Both the position numbers and the translations under genes were made by a program. Under the pieces are notes generated by a model that was not told the DNA's origin, made no database searches, and worked only from the letters and a program-made list of their open reading frames with translations. This document shows, piece by piece, positions 63,093-64,000 of a stretch of 64,000 nt of DNA; position 1 is the stretch's first letter; each line of letters starts with the position of its first letter. The stretch is taken from positions 62,001 to 126,000 of the forward strand of contig JAPDOI010000699.1 in NCBI GenBank assembly GCA_029168955.1. Direction: 5' to 3'. The stretch is from Aplectana chamaeleonis. Lineage: Eukaryota > Nematoda > Chromadorea > Rhabditida > Cosmocercidae.

Positions 63093-64000
63093 GTTTTACA
63101 CATCTTCAAGGCAACAGTGCAAATCATATACCGGTAATATGACTAATGCGGAGCGAGATGGAATCAGCGAGAAAGTGTGGGGAGAAGGAGACGCAGCGTA
63201 TGGGAGCAGATGCACGCGATGAATGGCCATAAATTTCACTTGGAAACAGATGTTAAGCTGAACGTCGTATTTTAGAACACTCAAAATGCGTATTAAATCC
63301 AAATGCCCCTCCCGAATCAATTGTTTTTTGCGATTTCGGACTTTTTATTTTTCGGAGTGGATGATTAAATTTAAATATCCGAGCGATTCGTTTTTCTCAC
63401 TTTTTTCCAAATTGTTGAATAAATCCGAAAAATTCCCTCCATGAATATTTGCAAAGAGCGTTCGGAAAGACATGTTAACGTTTCATTTTTTGAATGCAGT
63501 CTTAATATTGCACAAATATGATGAATATAGTGAATTCTAGGATGGTCGAATATTGAGCACAAATGAAGCAGAGGAAATCAATTAAAATTCCCACAAGAGA
63601 AACAGTGAGAATTCCGCTCAAAAATCGCAGGAAGCCTAGATGCTCTTCCTTGTTTCAATTGTTTCATAGAATTTCGAAATGCGCGCGTCAGTCAATGCAT
63701 GTGGCACGGTGAGCAACCTGAACGCACTGCACGTTGCAATCACAACCAAAACACGCCGCAAGTTCGAATATCAACTGCTCTGCGTTTCGGTTGCAGTGGG
63801 CGGGGAGAGGCGGAGCCGGTTGAGCCCGGGGCCTGCTATAGTCTGAGTTTCTGGAAGACAGGCTGCATGTGCAAAAAAAAACTGCCTCGATTTTTGTTGC
63901 TGTCGTGGCAGTAAACAAGCGAAGAAGTGGAATCAAGAGGAAAAGGTTTACGAAATCATTGAATCTAAGAGAAAAAGCTTCATTTTTGGAAAATAATGCT
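63093..64000. other. No gene recognised; dispersed repeat at 63165-63260
   Basis: Apart from the repeat shared with 45365-45455 (GCGAGAAAGTGTGGGGAGAA), no element or supportable exon is seen to the window end. Confidence 0.4.

Overview
This is a repeat-saturated eukaryotic window, most likely from a parasitic clade V (strongylid, hookworm-like) nematode. The reasons are indirect. The recognisable coding sequence is two paralogous genes of the METTL13/spermidine-synthase-like methyltransferase family as found in nematodes. They are split by GT-AG introns, and one of those introns is very long. A degenerate RTE-type LINE reverse transcriptase, Tc1/mariner relics and a dense layer of short inverted-repeat (MITE-like) elements fill almost everything else. 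There are no operons, no bacterial signals and no convincing tRNA or rRNA. The species call is inference.

Genes. Gene 1 is seen as one secure exon (1547-1749, minus strand) and a phase-compatible candidate exon upstream (1808-1890); the rest lies off the left edge or is missing. Gene 2, also on the minus strand, has four exons whose splice phases all agree: 38681-38880, 37598-37733, 37030-37158 and 27465-27523. The SAM-binding Gly-rich motif is encoded in both genes. The last visible intron of gene 2 (about 9.5 kb) holds an entire museum of nested elements. Weaker gene candidates lie at 8997-9246, 57466-57898, 48853-48940, 25300-25686 and 41029-41501.

Mobile elements and repeats, left to right: a complete-length but dead Tc1/mariner (3871-5141); a composite of two MITEs (7375-8460); a 4-kb unit bounded by about 410-bp inverted repeats (10128-14148) with a 24-bp GC-rich minisatellite inside; nested MITEs plus a 247-bp (AT)n tract (15678-16847); a near-perfect palindrome with 2.4-kb arms around an 845-bp spacer (19308-24946); an RTE LINE fragment (26230-26960); a Mutator-like hairpin with a 10-bp target duplication (27115-27264); two different hairpins embedded in one (CATA)n tract (28372-28968); a hAT-like element inserted in the centre of two head-to-head mariner relics (28991-31560); a 4.2-kb foldback whose arms contain a satellite with higher-order repeat structure (32742-36975); then a mosaic of MITE families to the right end, several shared with the left half.

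Shared families tie the window together. One group has termini close to TTTAAAGGCAGTGTTCACGA (at least eight copies). Another is a 145-bp hairpin carrying GACGCTGCTTGGCGGGAAAA. A third has terminus CAGGGGTGTGCGG followed by simple repeats of the form CGGNAAA, in which N differs between copies. A fourth is a 590-bp element with terminus GGGCGGCATGCATGAACGC. All family assignments come from reading the sequence; none was checked against a database.
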